From: Nevskiaceae bacterium | GTDB lineage: Bacteria > Pseudomonadota > Gammaproteobacteria > Nevskiales > Nevskiaceae | DNA length: 64,000 nt | Assembly: GCA_008012115.1 (NCBI GenBank) | Contig: SSEB01000005.1 | Location: 37,862 to 101,861 of the forward strand | Direction of reading: 5' to 3' | Shown: positions 21,949 to 31,130 of the stretch, piece by piece | Position numbering within the stretch: the first letter of the stretch is position 1 | Layout of the letters: each line of letters begins with the position of its first letter | Program-made: the position numbers and the translations under genes | The notes under the pieces: generated by a model | What the model was told of the DNA's origin: nothing | The model's database searches: none | What the model saw: only the letters and a program-made list of their open reading frames with translations

Positions 21949-22720
21949 GTGGACCCTCTCCGCCATCCCCGCGTTCACCGACAACTACCTGTGGCTGCTC
22001 AGCCGCGACGGCGACGCCGTGATCGTCGATCCGGGCGACGCCGCGCCGGTGCAGCGCGCGCTCGACGACCGCGGCCTGCGCCTGCGCGCCATCCTGGTCA
22101 CGCACTGGCACCCGGACCATATCGGCGGCATCCCCACGCTGCGCGCGCGCCATGACGTGCCGGTCTACGGTCCGCGCGCGGAAGCGGCGAAGATCAAGAC
22201 GCTGACGCAGCCGCTCGACGACGGCGACCGCGTCGCCCTGCCCGGCCTCGACCTGCAGGTGCTGGCGGTGCCCGGCCACACGCTGGGCCACATCGCCTAT
22301 TACGCGCCCGGCCTGCTGCTCTGCGGCGATACGCTGTTCAGCGCCGGCTGCGGCCGCCTGTTCGAGGGCACGCCGGCGCAGATGCACGCCTCGCTGGCGC
22401 GCCTAGCGGCGCTGCCGCCGGAGACGCCGGTGTACTGCACGCACGAATACACCGAGGCCAACCTCGCCTTCGCCCTTGCAGTGGAGCCAGACAACCTCGC
22501 GCTGCGCGACCATGCCTCGGCCGTGCGCGCGCTGCGCGCGCGTGGCGAGCCGAGTCTGCCGACGACGCTGGCGCTGGAGCGCGCGATCAATCCCTTCCTG
22601 CGCTGCGACGTCGCCGCGGTGCGCAACGCCGTCGCGGCGCAGGCCGCCCAGGCGCTGCCGGACGAGGTCACCGTGTTCGCCGCGCTGCGCCGCTGGAAGG
22701 ATGGTTTTCGTCCGCACTGA
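21947..22720 (+). CDS. gloB: Hydroxyacylglutathione hydrolase (glyoxalase II)
   Basis: 257-aa metallo-beta-lactamase-fold enzyme that hydrolyses S-lactoylglutathione. The di-metal site motif is THWHPDHIGG (residues ~57-66); further ligands are in VPGHTLGHIAYY and LFSAGCGRLFEG. The C-terminal glyoxalase II domain holds the substrate residues (CTHEYTEANLAFA; a terminal RRWKDGFR). No ribosome site is visible, because the upstream bases are the coding start of the divergent methyltransferase. Confidence 0.95.
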   Translation: MWTLSAIPAFTDNYLWLLSRDGDAVIVDPGDAAPVQRALDDRGLRLRAILVTHWHPDHIGGIPTLRARHDVPVYGPRAEAAKIKTLTQPLDDGDRVALPGLDLQVLAVPGHTLGHIAYYAPGLLLCGDTLFSAGCGRLFEGTPAQMHASLARLAALPPETPVYCTHEYTEANLAFALAVEPDNLALRDHASAVRALRARGEPSLPTTLALERAINPFLRCDVAAVRNAVAAQAAQALPDEVTVFAALRRWKDGFRPH

Positions 22721-22732
22721 ACCCGCCGGCAG

Positions 22733-22846
22733 GCCACCCGCTGTGGCGCCATGGCGCTGCCGGGTTGTTATTTTTGATATAGCGAATTTAATTTCGATAA
22801 ACAATTGATAACATCGCGACCGGCGATAAAACGAACAGCGGGTGCG
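22733..22846 (+). repeat. 114-bp AT-core palindromic element, copy 4
   Basis: Ends GCCACCCGCT (22733-22742) and AGCGGGTGCG (22837-22846); core 22765-22814 starts TTGTTA and ends TTGATAACAT. The left arm contains the perfect 12-bp palindrome GCGCCATGGCGC. It lies 12 bp after the gloB stop. The following 164 bp to the next start codon show no clear promoter. Confidence 0.93.
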
Positions 22847-23010
22847 CCGCTGCTGGCACTTCCGACGCAACCCGCAGTCCTATGCCGACAGATCGGCGGG
22901 CCGAAACCGCGCACCATGCGCCGCTCGTCGCATCGATCACCACCTTGAATAAGGTCTCAACGTTCCGGCATTTCGTTTTGTTAAACTCGACCCGACCTTT
23001 TCGATCCCAC

Positions 23011-23589
23011 ATGCTGATGCTCGCCAATCCGCGCCGTAAGGCCGTGAGAGTCCTTGTCGTCGCGGCCGCCTGCGCTGTCGGCACGCTGCAGGCCGCCGCA
23101 CCGCCGGCCCCGGACGCCAACGCCCTCCAGATCGACCAGAACATCCAGAGCCTCAAGGACGAGGTGCTGCAGTTCAACCGCGACGCGGTGACCCTCGAGC
23201 AGGACACGCTGTACCCGCCGTACTCGCGCACCAGCGTCTATCTCGGCGTGCGCATCGGCGGCCTGCTGGTCAAGGATTTCAGCATCGCCTTCGACGACGG
23301 CACGCCGCAGACCTTCAATTTCACCGACGACGAAGGCCGCGCCTTCCTGCTGCACAACGGCCTGCGCCGCATGCTGCGCGCCAATCTGGCGCCGGGTCCT
23401 CACCGCATCCGTGCCGACTTCAGCGCGCAATACGCCGACGCCAAGCCCAGCGACGCGCCGGTGACCAACCACTTCGAAGCCATTTTCGACAAGGGCTACA
23501 GCCAGACCGATCTGGAACTGACCCTCGGCCGCAGCACCCGCGTGGCCAAGCCGGGCCTGACGCTCAAGCAATGGAGCACGACGCGATGA
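23011..23589 (+). CDS. Secreted protein opening the TPR-ExbBD cluster
   Basis: 192 aa from the ATG at 23011; a longer frame from 22882 lacks family-like sequence. An N-terminal hydrophobic segment (VRVLVVAAACAVGTLQA) is a signal peptide. The mature part has a short helical/coiled region (DQNIQSLKDEVLQFNRDAV) and a beta-rich part with LYPPYSRTSVYLGVRIGGLL. No domain was recognised with certainty. Its stop overlaps the next start (ATGA), and the following genes overlap likewise, so it belongs to the envelope cluster. A periplasmic accessory role is inferred from context only. Confidence 0.7.
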   Translation: MLMLANPRRKAVRVLVVAAACAVGTLQAAAPPAPDANALQIDQNIQSLKDEVLQFNRDAVTLEQDTLYPPYSRTSVYLGVRIGGLLVKDFSIAFDDGTPQTFNFTDDEGRAFLLHNGLRRMLRANLAPGPHRIRADFSAQYADAKPSDAPVTNHFEAIFDKGYSQTDLELTLGRSTRVAKPGLTLKQWSTTR

Positions 23590-25388
23590 AGCGCACGCTC
23601 GCCCTCGCCGCGGCGCTCTTCGCTTCCGCTGCCGCCAGTGCCGCCGACCGTTACCTGCCGGGCGGCAACGACGATCCGAACCTGCGCGCCGCGCAGTACC
23701 AGAACGACGAGAATCGCTACTTCTCCGCCCTGACCGAACTGCTGGCGGTGCCACGCAGCAACGACAAGGCCGCCGATCGCTACCAGTGGCTGCTGGCGGA
23801 AAACTACCTGTCGTTCGGCATGGGGCAGCGCGCCGAACCGATCTACCGCGAGCTGGCCATCTCCGCCACCGATCACCTGCTGCTCGGCCAGGCGCGTCTG
23901 AGGCTGGCGCGCTTCGACTATGAGCGCGGCTACTACGAACAGGCGCGCAGCGCCCTGCTGAAGATGCAGGAGCATCTGCCCAAGCCGCTGGTCGACGAAT
24001 GGCAGGATCTCTCGGCCCGCGTGCTGATGGCCCAGGGCCGCTACAACGAAGCGGTGGCGGTGCTGACCAGCACCGACAACGCCAGCCAGCAATCGCCGTA
24101 CACGCGCTACAACCTCGGCGTGGCGCTGATCAACGACGGCCGCGTGCCGCAGGGCCGCGACGTGCTCGACCGCATCGGCCGCATGCGCGTGGAGACGCTC
24201 GACGATCTGGCGCTGCGCGACAAGGCCAATCTGACGCTAGGCTGGCACTTCCTGCACAACCAGCTGGGCGGCAGCGCCAAGCCCATTTTCGGGCGCGTGC
24301 GCTCGCAGGGCCCCTACTCCAACCGCGCGCTGCTCGGCCTGGGCTGGGCGGAACTGTCGCCGCAAGGCACCAAGCAGGCCCGCGCCACGCTGGCCGACGA
24401 AGAGCTGCAGGGTTCGCCGTTCACCACCTTCTCGACGCTGGGCGTGCTGCTGCGCCCGGGCTTCCTCGACCGCGACATTTTCAAGCGCGCCGGCATGCGC
24501 GACTTCAAGCTGGACAAGCTGGCCAAGGGCGAGCAGGACGCGCTCAAGCGCGCGCTCGCCGCCTGGGTGGAACTGATCAACCGCGATCCCATGGACCCGG
24601 CGGTGCAGGAAGGCTGGCTGGCGATTCCCTACTCGCTGGACAAGCTCGGCGCCCACGCGCAGGCCCTGCAGTTCTACGAGAAGGCGGTCGACAACCTGGA
24701 GAACAACCGCAAGCGCGCCGATGCGGCGATGACCTCGATCCGCGAGGGGCGTATGGTCGAGACCATCGTGCGCCGCGACATCGACGCGGAGTCCGGCTGG
24801 GAATGGAAACTGAAGGACCTGCCGGACGCGCCGGAAACCTACTACCTGCAGAACCTGCTGGCCGAGCATCGCTTCCAGGAAGCGCTGAAGAATTATCGCG
24901 ACGTGCGCATGATGCAGCGCAATCTCGACAGCTGGAAAGCGCGTCTCGACACCATGGAGACCGCCTACAAGCAGCCGCGCCCCGACGTCGCCCCGGAGAT
25001 CCTGTTCCGCCGCGCCACCGAGGACTGGACACCGTCCTGGACCGAGCCGGCGATGACCCTGCGCGCGGACACCGCGCTGGCCGCGCCCGGCAGCTACGAC
25101 GCCAAGGCCGCGCCAGCGTCGCCGCCGGCGATCGAGCTGGCGACCGGCATGCCCAAGCGCTTCGATGGCGACTGGGAGAAAATCCAGTCGCTCAAGGCGC
25201 GCCAGGCCTCGCTGCACGCGCTGCTGGAAACCGCAGCCAACGATCAGGGCAAGGTCCTGCAGACCATGGCGATCAACGAACTGACCGGCCAGAAGAAGCA
25301 GATCGAAAAATACCTGGTGGAAGCGCGTTTCGCGCTGGCACGCCTCTACGACCGCCAGCTCAAGGGCGAACTCGATGACCAGCATTAA
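23586..25388 (+). CDS. Secreted TPR-rich protein of the ExbBD cluster
   Basis: 600 aa. A signal peptide (LALAAALFASAAASA) precedes TPR-like helices from ~25 to ~250 (FSALTELLAVP; YNEAVAVLTSTDN; TRYNLGVALINDG) and again around 355-385. The C-terminal third is a different helical region with a coiled-coil stretch near 530-595. In the Agl/Glt gliding machinery of Myxococcus, comparable periplasmic TPR proteins form the complex between membranes; which Glt component this matches is not clear from sequence alone. It overlaps both neighbours (4 bp upstream, 14 bp downstream). Confidence 0.75.
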   Translation: MKRTLALAAALFASAAASAADRYLPGGNDDPNLRAAQYQNDENRYFSALTELLAVPRSNDKAADRYQWLLAENYLSFGMGQRAEPIYRELAISATDHLLLGQARLRLARFDYERGYYEQARSALLKMQEHLPKPLVDEWQDLSARVLMAQGRYNEAVAVLTSTDNASQQSPYTRYNLGVALINDGRVPQGRDVLDRIGRMRVETLDDLALRDKANLTLGWHFLHNQLGGSAKPIFGRVRSQGPYSNRALLGLGWAELSPQGTKQARATLADEELQGSPFTTFSTLGVLLRPGFLDRDIFKRAGMRDFKLDKLAKGEQDALKRALAAWVELINRDPMDPAVQEGWLAIPYSLDKLGAHAQALQFYEKAVDNLENNRKRADAAMTSIREGRMVETIVRRDIDAESGWEWKLKDLPDAPETYYLQNLLAEHRFQEALKNYRDVRMMQRNLDSWKARLDTMETAYKQPRPDVAPEILFRRATEDWTPSWTEPAMTLRADTALAAPGSYDAKAAPASPPAIELATGMPKRFDGDWEKIQSLKARQASLHALLETAANDQGKVLQTMAINELTGQKKQIEKYLVEARFALARLYDRQLKGELDDQH

Positions 25389-28185
25389 GCGCCTGCCCCT
25401 CGCCCTGAGCCTGGTTCTCGCCGCCTGCACGCCGGCGGTGATCAAGAACGCCGCGCCGCCAATCCAGGATATCGAGCGCAAGGCCCCGGACGACAAGGTC
25501 CTGCCGATCATCCCCTCGCAGCCCATTGCCGCCGATCCGCAGAAGGCGCTGGACAACTACCGCAAGCTGCTGGAGCTGTCGCCCGATCCCGAGACCAAGG
25601 CCGAATCGATGCGTCGCCTCGCCGACCTGCAGGTGCAGATCGAGGACGCCAAGGGCAACGACGATGCCGGCAGCGGCAAGACGCTGCAGGAATCGATCAA
25701 GCTCTACAACGACCTGCTCTACGCGCACCCGGAAGACAAGCACAACGACCGCATCTTCTACCAGATGGCGCGCGCGCAGCAGAATTCGGGCGAGGTCGAT
25801 GCCGCCATCGACACGCTGCAACGCCTGACACAGCGGCATCCCGACTCCAACCTTGCCGGCGACGCCCATTTCCGCCGCGCCGAACTGCTGTTCAGCCGCC
25901 GCCGCTACGCCGAGGCCGAGCCCGAGTACAAGACGGTGATGGACCTCGGCGACAAGACGCCGTTCTTCGAGAACGCCCAGTACAAGTACGGCTGGTCGCG
26001 CTACAAGCAGCAGAACTACGATGGCGCGCTCGACGTGTTCATCGCCCTGCTCGACCGTGACCTGCCGCAGGGCGAGTTCTACGGCACCGAGGACGCGCTC
26101 AAGGGCGTGGCCAAGGCGCGCAGCGACATGGTGCGCGATTCGCTGCGCGTCATCAGCCTGTCGCTGACCGCCGAGGGTGGCGGCAAGGCCGCCAACGATT
26201 ACCTGGCGAAGAAGGGCGATCCTCGCTTCTTCCCGCTGATCTACACCGCGCTCGGCGAGTCGCTGCTCGACAAGCAGCGCTACAGCGACGCCGCCGATGC
26301 CTACGCGGCGTTCATCGAGCGCCATCCAACGCATGTCCGCGCGCCCGATTTCCAGGAGCGCGTGATCAACGCCTACGCCGACGGCGGCTTCAACGACCTG
26401 GTGGTGCGCGAGAAGGAACGCTACGCCAGCACCTACGATCCGGCCGCGCCCTACTGGGCCGGCAAGTCGCCGACGCCGGAAGTGCTCACCGCCCTGCGCA
26501 AGCACATGGGCGACCTGGCCAAGTACTACCAGGCGCGCGGCCAGCAGGACAAGGACAAGAACAAGGACGACTTCCTCACCGCCGCCAAGTGGTACCGGCG
26601 CACGATGGAAGTGTTTCCCAAGGATCCCGAGATCACCGATCTCAACTTCATGCTCGGCGATGCCCTGCTCGACGGCGGCAAGACGCTGGAGGCGGCGCAG
26701 GAATACAGCAAGACGGCCTACGACTATCCGCTGCATCCAAAGGCGGCCGACGCCGGCTACGCCGCGGTGCTCGCCTACGAGAAGGTCGCCAAGGATGTGC
26801 CGGCCGAGCAGCGCCCGGCGGCGCTGCGCCAGGCCATCGACGCCGGCGTGAAGTTCGCCGACAAGTTCCCCGGCCACCCAGAGCTGATGCCCGTCATCAC
26901 GCGCATGGCCGAGGACCTGTACGAGCTCAAGGCCTACGACGAGGCGATCAAGGTCGCCAGCCGCGTGCTGAAATCGCCGCGCGCCGTGGCCTACCAGCTG
27001 CGCCGCTCCGCCTGGGGCGTGACCGCGGATTCGCAGTTCGCGCTGCAGCACTACCCCGAGGCCGAAACCGCCTACACCGAGGAACTCAAGCTCACCGCCA
27101 AGGACAGCGCCTCGCGGCCCGAGATCATCGAGCAGATCGCGGCGTCGGTGTACAAGCAGGGCGAGGCCGCGCGCAGCGCCGGCAACCTGCGCGCCGCCGC
27201 CCAGCAGTTCCTGCGCGTGGCGCAGGCGGCGCCGGGTTCCAAGATCGTGCCCACCGCGCAGTACGACGGCGCCGCGGCGCTGATCCAGCTCGAGGACTGG
27301 CCGGCCGCCGAGCAGGTGCTGGAATCGTTCCGCACCAGCTACCCGGCGCACGCGATGCTGGCCGACGTCGACAAGAAGCTGGCGGTGGCTTACCAGAAGG
27401 ACAACAAGCCGCTGCAGTCGGCGCAGGCCTATCAGCGCATCGCCGCGCGCCTGAGCGAGACGCCGGACACGCGCCGCGAGGCCGCCTGGCTGGCCGCCAC
27501 GCTCTACGATCAGGCCAAGGCGCCGCAGACCGCGCAGGCCTACGAGGACTACGTCAACAACTTCCCGCGGCCGCTAGCGCGGGCGATGGAGGCACGCGCC
27601 CGCCTGGTCGACTTCAGCCGCGAGCGCGGCGACATCGGCAAGCAGACCTACTGGCTGCGGCAGATCGTCGCGGCCGACGACAACGCCGGCGCCGAACGCA
27701 CCGACAAGACCCACCTGCAGGCCGCGCGCGCCGCACTCGACCTGGCGCGTTTCGCCGCCGCCGACGCGCGGCAGCTGCGCCTGACCCTGCCGCTGGACAG
27801 GAGCGTGGCGCGCAAGAAGGCGGCGATGCAGACCGCGATCGACGCGGTCAACAAGGCCGCCAGCTACGGCTACGGCGAAGTCACCACCGCCGCCACCTAC
27901 GAGCTCGGCGCGCTGTATCAGGACTTCGGCAAGGCCATGCTCGACTCGGATCGCCCGGCCAAGCTGTCGGCGCTGGAGCTGGAGCAATACAACCTGCTGC
28001 TGGAGGAGCAGGCCGAGCCGTTCGAGGAAAAGGCCATCGACACCTACGAGACCAACCTCAAGCGCATCCGCCAGAACGTGTACGACGACTGGGTGGCCAA
28101 GAGTTATGCCGAGCTGCTGAAACTGGCGCCGGCCAAGTACGGCAAGACCGAGAAGGGCGAGACGATCTATGAAACGCTCCAGTAA
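25375..28185 (+). CDS. Large TPR lipoprotein (AgmU/GltD-like candidate)
   Basis: 936-aa protein with a lipobox LSLVLAAC (Cys at ~18), so it is anchored by lipid, probably in the outer membrane. The rest is an almost continuous array of TPR-type helices: KALDNYRKLLELSPDPETKA, EVDAAIDTLQRLTQRHPDSN, AEAEPEYKTVMDLGDKTPFF and many more, to near residue 760. The ~170 C-terminal residues are helical without obvious repeats. Size and context resemble AgmU/GltD-type scaffold proteins of the Agl/Glt apparatus. Overlaps upstream (14 bp) and downstream (17 bp) genes. Confidence 0.75.
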   Translation: MTSIKRLPLALSLVLAACTPAVIKNAAPPIQDIERKAPDDKVLPIIPSQPIAADPQKALDNYRKLLELSPDPETKAESMRRLADLQVQIEDAKGNDDAGSGKTLQESIKLYNDLLYAHPEDKHNDRIFYQMARAQQNSGEVDAAIDTLQRLTQRHPDSNLAGDAHFRRAELLFSRRRYAEAEPEYKTVMDLGDKTPFFENAQYKYGWSRYKQQNYDGALDVFIALLDRDLPQGEFYGTEDALKGVAKARSDMVRDSLRVISLSLTAEGGGKAANDYLAKKGDPRFFPLIYTALGESLLDKQRYSDAADAYAAFIERHPTHVRAPDFQERVINAYADGGFNDLVVREKERYASTYDPAAPYWAGKSPTPEVLTALRKHMGDLAKYYQARGQQDKDKNKDDFLTAAKWYRRTMEVFPKDPEITDLNFMLGDALLDGGKTLEAAQEYSKTAYDYPLHPKAADAGYAAVLAYEKVAKDVPAEQRPAALRQAIDAGVKFADKFPGHPELMPVITRMAEDLYELKAYDEAIKVASRVLKSPRAVAYQLRRSAWGVTADSQFALQHYPEAETAYTEELKLTAKDSASRPEIIEQIAASVYKQGEAARSAGNLRAAAQQFLRVAQAAPGSKIVPTAQYDGAAALIQLEDWPAAEQVLESFRTSYPAHAMLADVDKKLAVAYQKDNKPLQSAQAYQRIAARLSETPDTRREAAWLAATLYDQAKAPQTAQAYEDYVNNFPRPLARAMEARARLVDFSRERGDIGKQTYWLRQIVAADDNAGAERTDKTHLQAARAALDLARFAAADARQLRLTLPLDRSVARKKAAMQTAIDAVNKAASYGYGEVTTAATYELGALYQDFGKAMLDSDRPAKLSALELEQYNLLLEEQAEPFEEKAIDTYETNLKRIRQNVYDDWVAKSYAELLKLAPAKYGKTEKGETIYETLQ

Positions 28186-28888
28186 CCGCCTCCTCGTCCT
28201 GCTGGCCGCCGGCCTGCTCGGCGGTTGCGCCGCCTTCAGCGGCAAACCGGCTCCGACGACCGCGCCCGCCGCCGGCCTGCCCGGCGCCGCCGCGGCCAAG
28301 CCCGCGCCCAAGCCCATCGACAAGGGCGATCCCGACGCCCGTTTCAAGGCGGCGCTGGACCTGATGAAGCAGAACCAGCCGCAGGACGCGGAAGCCGCGC
28401 TCACCGACCTGGTCAAGGATTTCCCGCAGTACTCCGGGCCGCTCACCGATCTCGGCATTCTCTACGCCAAGTCCAAGCGTCTCGACCTCGCCGCCTCGGC
28501 GTTCGCCAAGGCCGTGGCCGACAATCCGCAGAACGCGGTGGCGCTCAACTGGCAGGGCATGCTGTACCGCGAAGGCCGCGACTATGCGCGCGCCGAGCAG
28601 GCCTACAAGAAAGCGCTGGACATCAACCCGGACTACGGCGCGGCGCACCTGAATCTCGGCATCCTCTACGACGCCTATCTCAAGCGCCCGGCCGACGCGC
28701 TGCCGCACTACCAGGCCTACCAGCGCCTTGGTGGCGCCGACGACCTGCGCGTGCTGGTGTGGATCGCCGACATCCAGAAAATGCAGGCCGCCGCCACGCC
28801 GCCACCCGCACCCACCGCGGCACCCGCGCCATCCGCCCCCGCACCCAAACCGGCGGTCAAGCCCAAGGCCAAGGAGAAGAAGTCATGA
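28169..28888 (+). CDS. TPR lipoprotein (AglT/GltE-like candidate)
   Basis: 239 aa with lipobox LLGGC (Cys near 20), a Pro/Ala linker and three to four TPR units between ~50 and 185 (RFKAALDLMKQNQPQDAEAA; QNAVALNWQGMLYREGRDYA; YGAAHLNLGILYDAYLKRPA), then a Pro/Lys-rich tail. In Myxococcus the small TPR lipoprotein AglT/GltE pairs with the larger TPR protein, as here. Overlaps the next gene by 4 bp. Confidence 0.75.
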   Translation: MKRSSNRLLVLLAAGLLGGCAAFSGKPAPTTAPAAGLPGAAAAKPAPKPIDKGDPDARFKAALDLMKQNQPQDAEAALTDLVKDFPQYSGPLTDLGILYAKSKRLDLAASAFAKAVADNPQNAVALNWQGMLYREGRDYARAEQAYKKALDINPDYGAAHLNLGILYDAYLKRPADALPHYQAYQRLGGADDLRVLVWIADIQKMQAAATPPPAPTAAPAPSAPAPKPAVKPKAKEKKS

Positions 28889-29229
28889 GACCTTTCCTTT
28901 TGCTGGCGGTTTTGGCATTGTCGGCGCCCGTTGCCGTCCTGGCGGCGCCGGCCGCAAAAGGCGCAGCGGCCGACGACGAGCAACCGGCGCTGGATACCGG
29001 CGGCAAGCACGGCAAGTCGGCGGGCACGACCATCATCGGCGAGGACGAATCGCCGATCGGTCTCTACATCATGCCCTGGCGCGAATCGCGCCCCGAGAAG
29101 GACGTCGACCGCCCGGCGCGCCTGCTGCAGGAGGAAATGCTGCCGATCGACAAAGACGTCTTCGAGCGCCAGGTGGAGTATTACGACGCGCTGAGCAAGG
29201 CCGCGGAGCGCAAGGGCGGCACGAAATGA
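28885..29229 (+). CDS. Small secreted protein of the TPR-ExbBD cluster
   Basis: 114 aa with a signal peptide (LLLAVLALSAPVAVLA). The mature part is acidic and has a conserved-looking motif ESPIGLYIMPWRES followed by a helical tail (FERQVEYYDALSKAAE). Unknown family; I recall the motif pattern as a feature of small proteins next to such ExbBD/TPR sets, but cannot verify it here. Last gene before repeat copy 5, which separates it from the ExbB gene. Confidence 0.65.
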   Translation: MRPFLLLAVLALSAPVAVLAAPAAKGAAADDEQPALDTGGKHGKSAGTTIIGEDESPIGLYIMPWRESRPEKDVDRPARLLQEEMLPIDKDVFERQVEYYDALSKAAERKGGTK

Positions 29230-29240
29230 GCCCGGCAACC

Positions 29241-29354
29241 GCCACCCGCTGCCGGGCGAGGACGAAGGAAAGTGGTTTGTTTTTATTTAATGAATTTTTA
29301 ATCGGCTAATATTTTAGAACATCGCGACACCGCCGGACCCGGACAGCGGGTGAC
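29241..29354 (+). repeat. 114-bp AT-core palindromic element, copy 5
   Basis: Ends GCCACCCGCT (29241-29250) and AGCGGGTGAC (29345-29354); core 29273-29322 has a drifted left part but keeps the G at core position 3, CG at 31-32 and C at 48. It interrupts the TPR/ExbBD gene cluster, 11 bp after one gene and 63 bp before exbB. Confidence 0.88.
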
Positions 29355-29417
29355 CGTCTCCGGTGCCGCGACGACGCATCGAACAGTCAACACGGAACAC
29401 CACAGAGGACCGCAGCA

Positions 29418-30065
29418 ATGGACTTCATCTCGCACATCCTTGGCTTCTTCCAGAAGGGCGGCGCCTTCATGTATCCCATCGCCCTGGTGCTGGTCCTGGG
29501 CCTGGCGATCGCCGTCGAGCGCCTGCTGCTGCTGCGCCGCGCCGAGCGCGAGAACCGCGAGCTGTGGGAGCAGTTGCAGCCGATGATCGGTCAGCAGGAC
29601 TACGACAGCGCCGAGAAGCTGGCCAAGGGTTCCGACAGCGCCGTCGGACGCGTGCTGGGCGCCGCGCTGGAGCACGCCCGCACCCACGGCGATTCGCGCG
29701 CCGAACTGGAGCTGGCGGTCGAGGAAAGCCTGATGGAAGTGACGCCGATCATCGAGAAGCGCACCCACTACCTCGCCACCCTGTCCAACATGTCGACGCT
29801 GCTGGGCCTGCTCGGCACCGTCATCGGCCTGATCGGCGCCTTCGCGGCGCTGGCCAAGGCCGACGCCGTCGAGAAGGCCGACCTGCTCTCCGCCGGCATC
29901 TCCGAGGCCATGAACTGCACCGCCTTCGGCCTGATGGTGGCCATCCCCTTCCTGCTGATCCACGCCTTCCTGCAGACCCGCACCAACGATCTCGTCGACA
30001 GCCTCGAGATGGCCTGCATGAAGCTGGTCAACGCACGCAGCGCCGCCAGCCGCGGCAAGCGTTAA
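29418..30065 (+). CDS. MotA/TolQ/ExbB proton-channel protein
   Basis: 215-aa inner-membrane protein of the TolQ/ExbB/AglR family, which couples the proton gradient to envelope work. Membrane segments: ~17-37 (FMYPIALVLVLGLAIAVERL), ~125-150 (LSNMSTLLGLLGTVIGLIGAF, with the conserved TVIGLIGAF channel motif) and ~170-190. AGAGGAC precedes the ATG. It is followed by two ExbD/TolR-type genes, as in aglRQS of Myxococcus, and not by the single TolR of the tol operon. Confidence 0.92.
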   Translation: MDFISHILGFFQKGGAFMYPIALVLVLGLAIAVERLLLLRRAERENRELWEQLQPMIGQQDYDSAEKLAKGSDSAVGRVLGAALEHARTHGDSRAELELAVEESLMEVTPIIEKRTHYLATLSNMSTLLGLLGTVIGLIGAFAALAKADAVEKADLLSAGISEAMNCTAFGLMVAIPFLLIHAFLQTRTNDLVDSLEMACMKLVNARSAASRGKR

Positions 30066-30096
30066 GGCCGGACCCGCCATCCAGGATCGCACCCGG

Positions 30097-30630
30097 ATGA
30101 AATCGCCCCGCCACATCCGCCGCATGCAGCGTCACAACCGCATGCGCGCGCGCGCCGTGCACCTGAACATCGTCTCGATGATCGACGTGTTCGCGGTGCT
30201 GGTGTTCTTCCTGCTGCTGTCCGCGTCGCTGGCCGCCGACCGCCTCAACGCGCTGGGCCTCGACCTGCCCTCGCCCGACCAGGCGCCGCAGCAGCGGCAA
30301 CCGCAGAAAGTGCTGACCGTGGTGATCCGCAGGGACCGGCTGGAGCTGGCCGACCGCAACGGCGCGGTCAAGCTGATCCCCAATACCGCCGAAGGCCACG
30401 ACTTCCGCACGCTGGCCAACGACCTCGCCGCGATCAAGCAGGCGCAGCCGGCCAGCGAGGACATCACCCTGCTGCTGGAAGCGGATGTCGCCTATGACGT
30501 GCTGGTGCAGACCATGGACGCCGCGCGCACGCTGCCGTACGGCATGCAGATCGGCGAGAGCCATTCGCGCGACATGTTCCCGCTGATCTCCATCGGCGAC
30601 GCGCCGGCCGCGGCCGGAGGCACGCCATGA
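30097..30630 (+). CDS. ExbD/TolR-type biopolymer transport protein 1
   Basis: 177 aa with a single N-terminal membrane segment carrying the conserved proton-path aspartate (NIVSMIDVFAVLVFFLLLSA) after a basic cytosolic tip (RRMQRHNRMRARA). The periplasmic part ends with the ExbD fold. With its paralogue downstream it forms a heteromeric stator, as AglQ/AglS do. Its stop overlaps the next start by 4 bp. Confidence 0.9.
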   Translation: MKSPRHIRRMQRHNRMRARAVHLNIVSMIDVFAVLVFFLLLSASLAADRLNALGLDLPSPDQAPQQRQPQKVLTVVIRRDRLELADRNGAVKLIPNTAEGHDFRTLANDLAAIKQAQPASEDITLLLEADVAYDVLVQTMDAARTLPYGMQIGESHSRDMFPLISIGDAPAAAGGTP

Positions 30631-31130
30631 AGTCCTCGCACAAGATTCGCCGCATCGAGCGACAGTACGCCCAGGGCGGACGCACCGTGCCGATCAACAT
30701 CGTGTCGATGATCGACATCTTCGCGATCCTGGTGTTCTACCTCCTGGTCAGCATCGCCGCGGTCGAGATGCGCCCGAACCCGGAAAACCTGCAACTGCCC
30801 AAGTCCACCTCCACGGACCGCCCGCGCGAGGCGACGCAGCTGCTGGTGACGCAGAAGGACATCCTGATCAACAACGCCTTCGTCATGCACACCGCCGACG
30901 CGGAGGCCGCGACCGGCGACGTGCTGCCCGACCTCAAGACCGTGTTCGAGCAGAAGGTGGAATTGCTGCCGGATGCCATCACCGGCCAGGTAAACCGCGG
31001 CGAGATCAACATCCTCGCCGACAAGAACATCCCGTATTCGCTGCTCAAGAAGGTGATGACCACCAGCGGCCAGGCGCGCTTCTCGCGCACCTCGCTGGCG
31101 GTGACGCAGCGCAAGGGAGAAGCCAAATGA
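30627..31130 (+). CDS. ExbD/TolR-type biopolymer transport protein 2
   Basis: 167 aa; the same layout as its upstream paralogue, with the motif NIVSMIDIFAILVFYLLVSI and conserved aspartate. A periplasmic domain follows (QLLVTQKDILINNAF; INILADKNIPYSLLKKVMT). Two ExbD-like proteins with one ExbB are typical of Agl-type and TonB2-type systems. It overlaps both neighbours by 4 bp. Confidence 0.9.
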   Translation: MKSSHKIRRIERQYAQGGRTVPINIVSMIDIFAILVFYLLVSIAAVEMRPNPENLQLPKSTSTDRPREATQLLVTQKDILINNAFVMHTADAEAATGDVLPDLKTVFEQKVELLPDAITGQVNRGEINILADKNIPYSLLKKVMTTSGQARFSRTSLAVTQRKGEAK

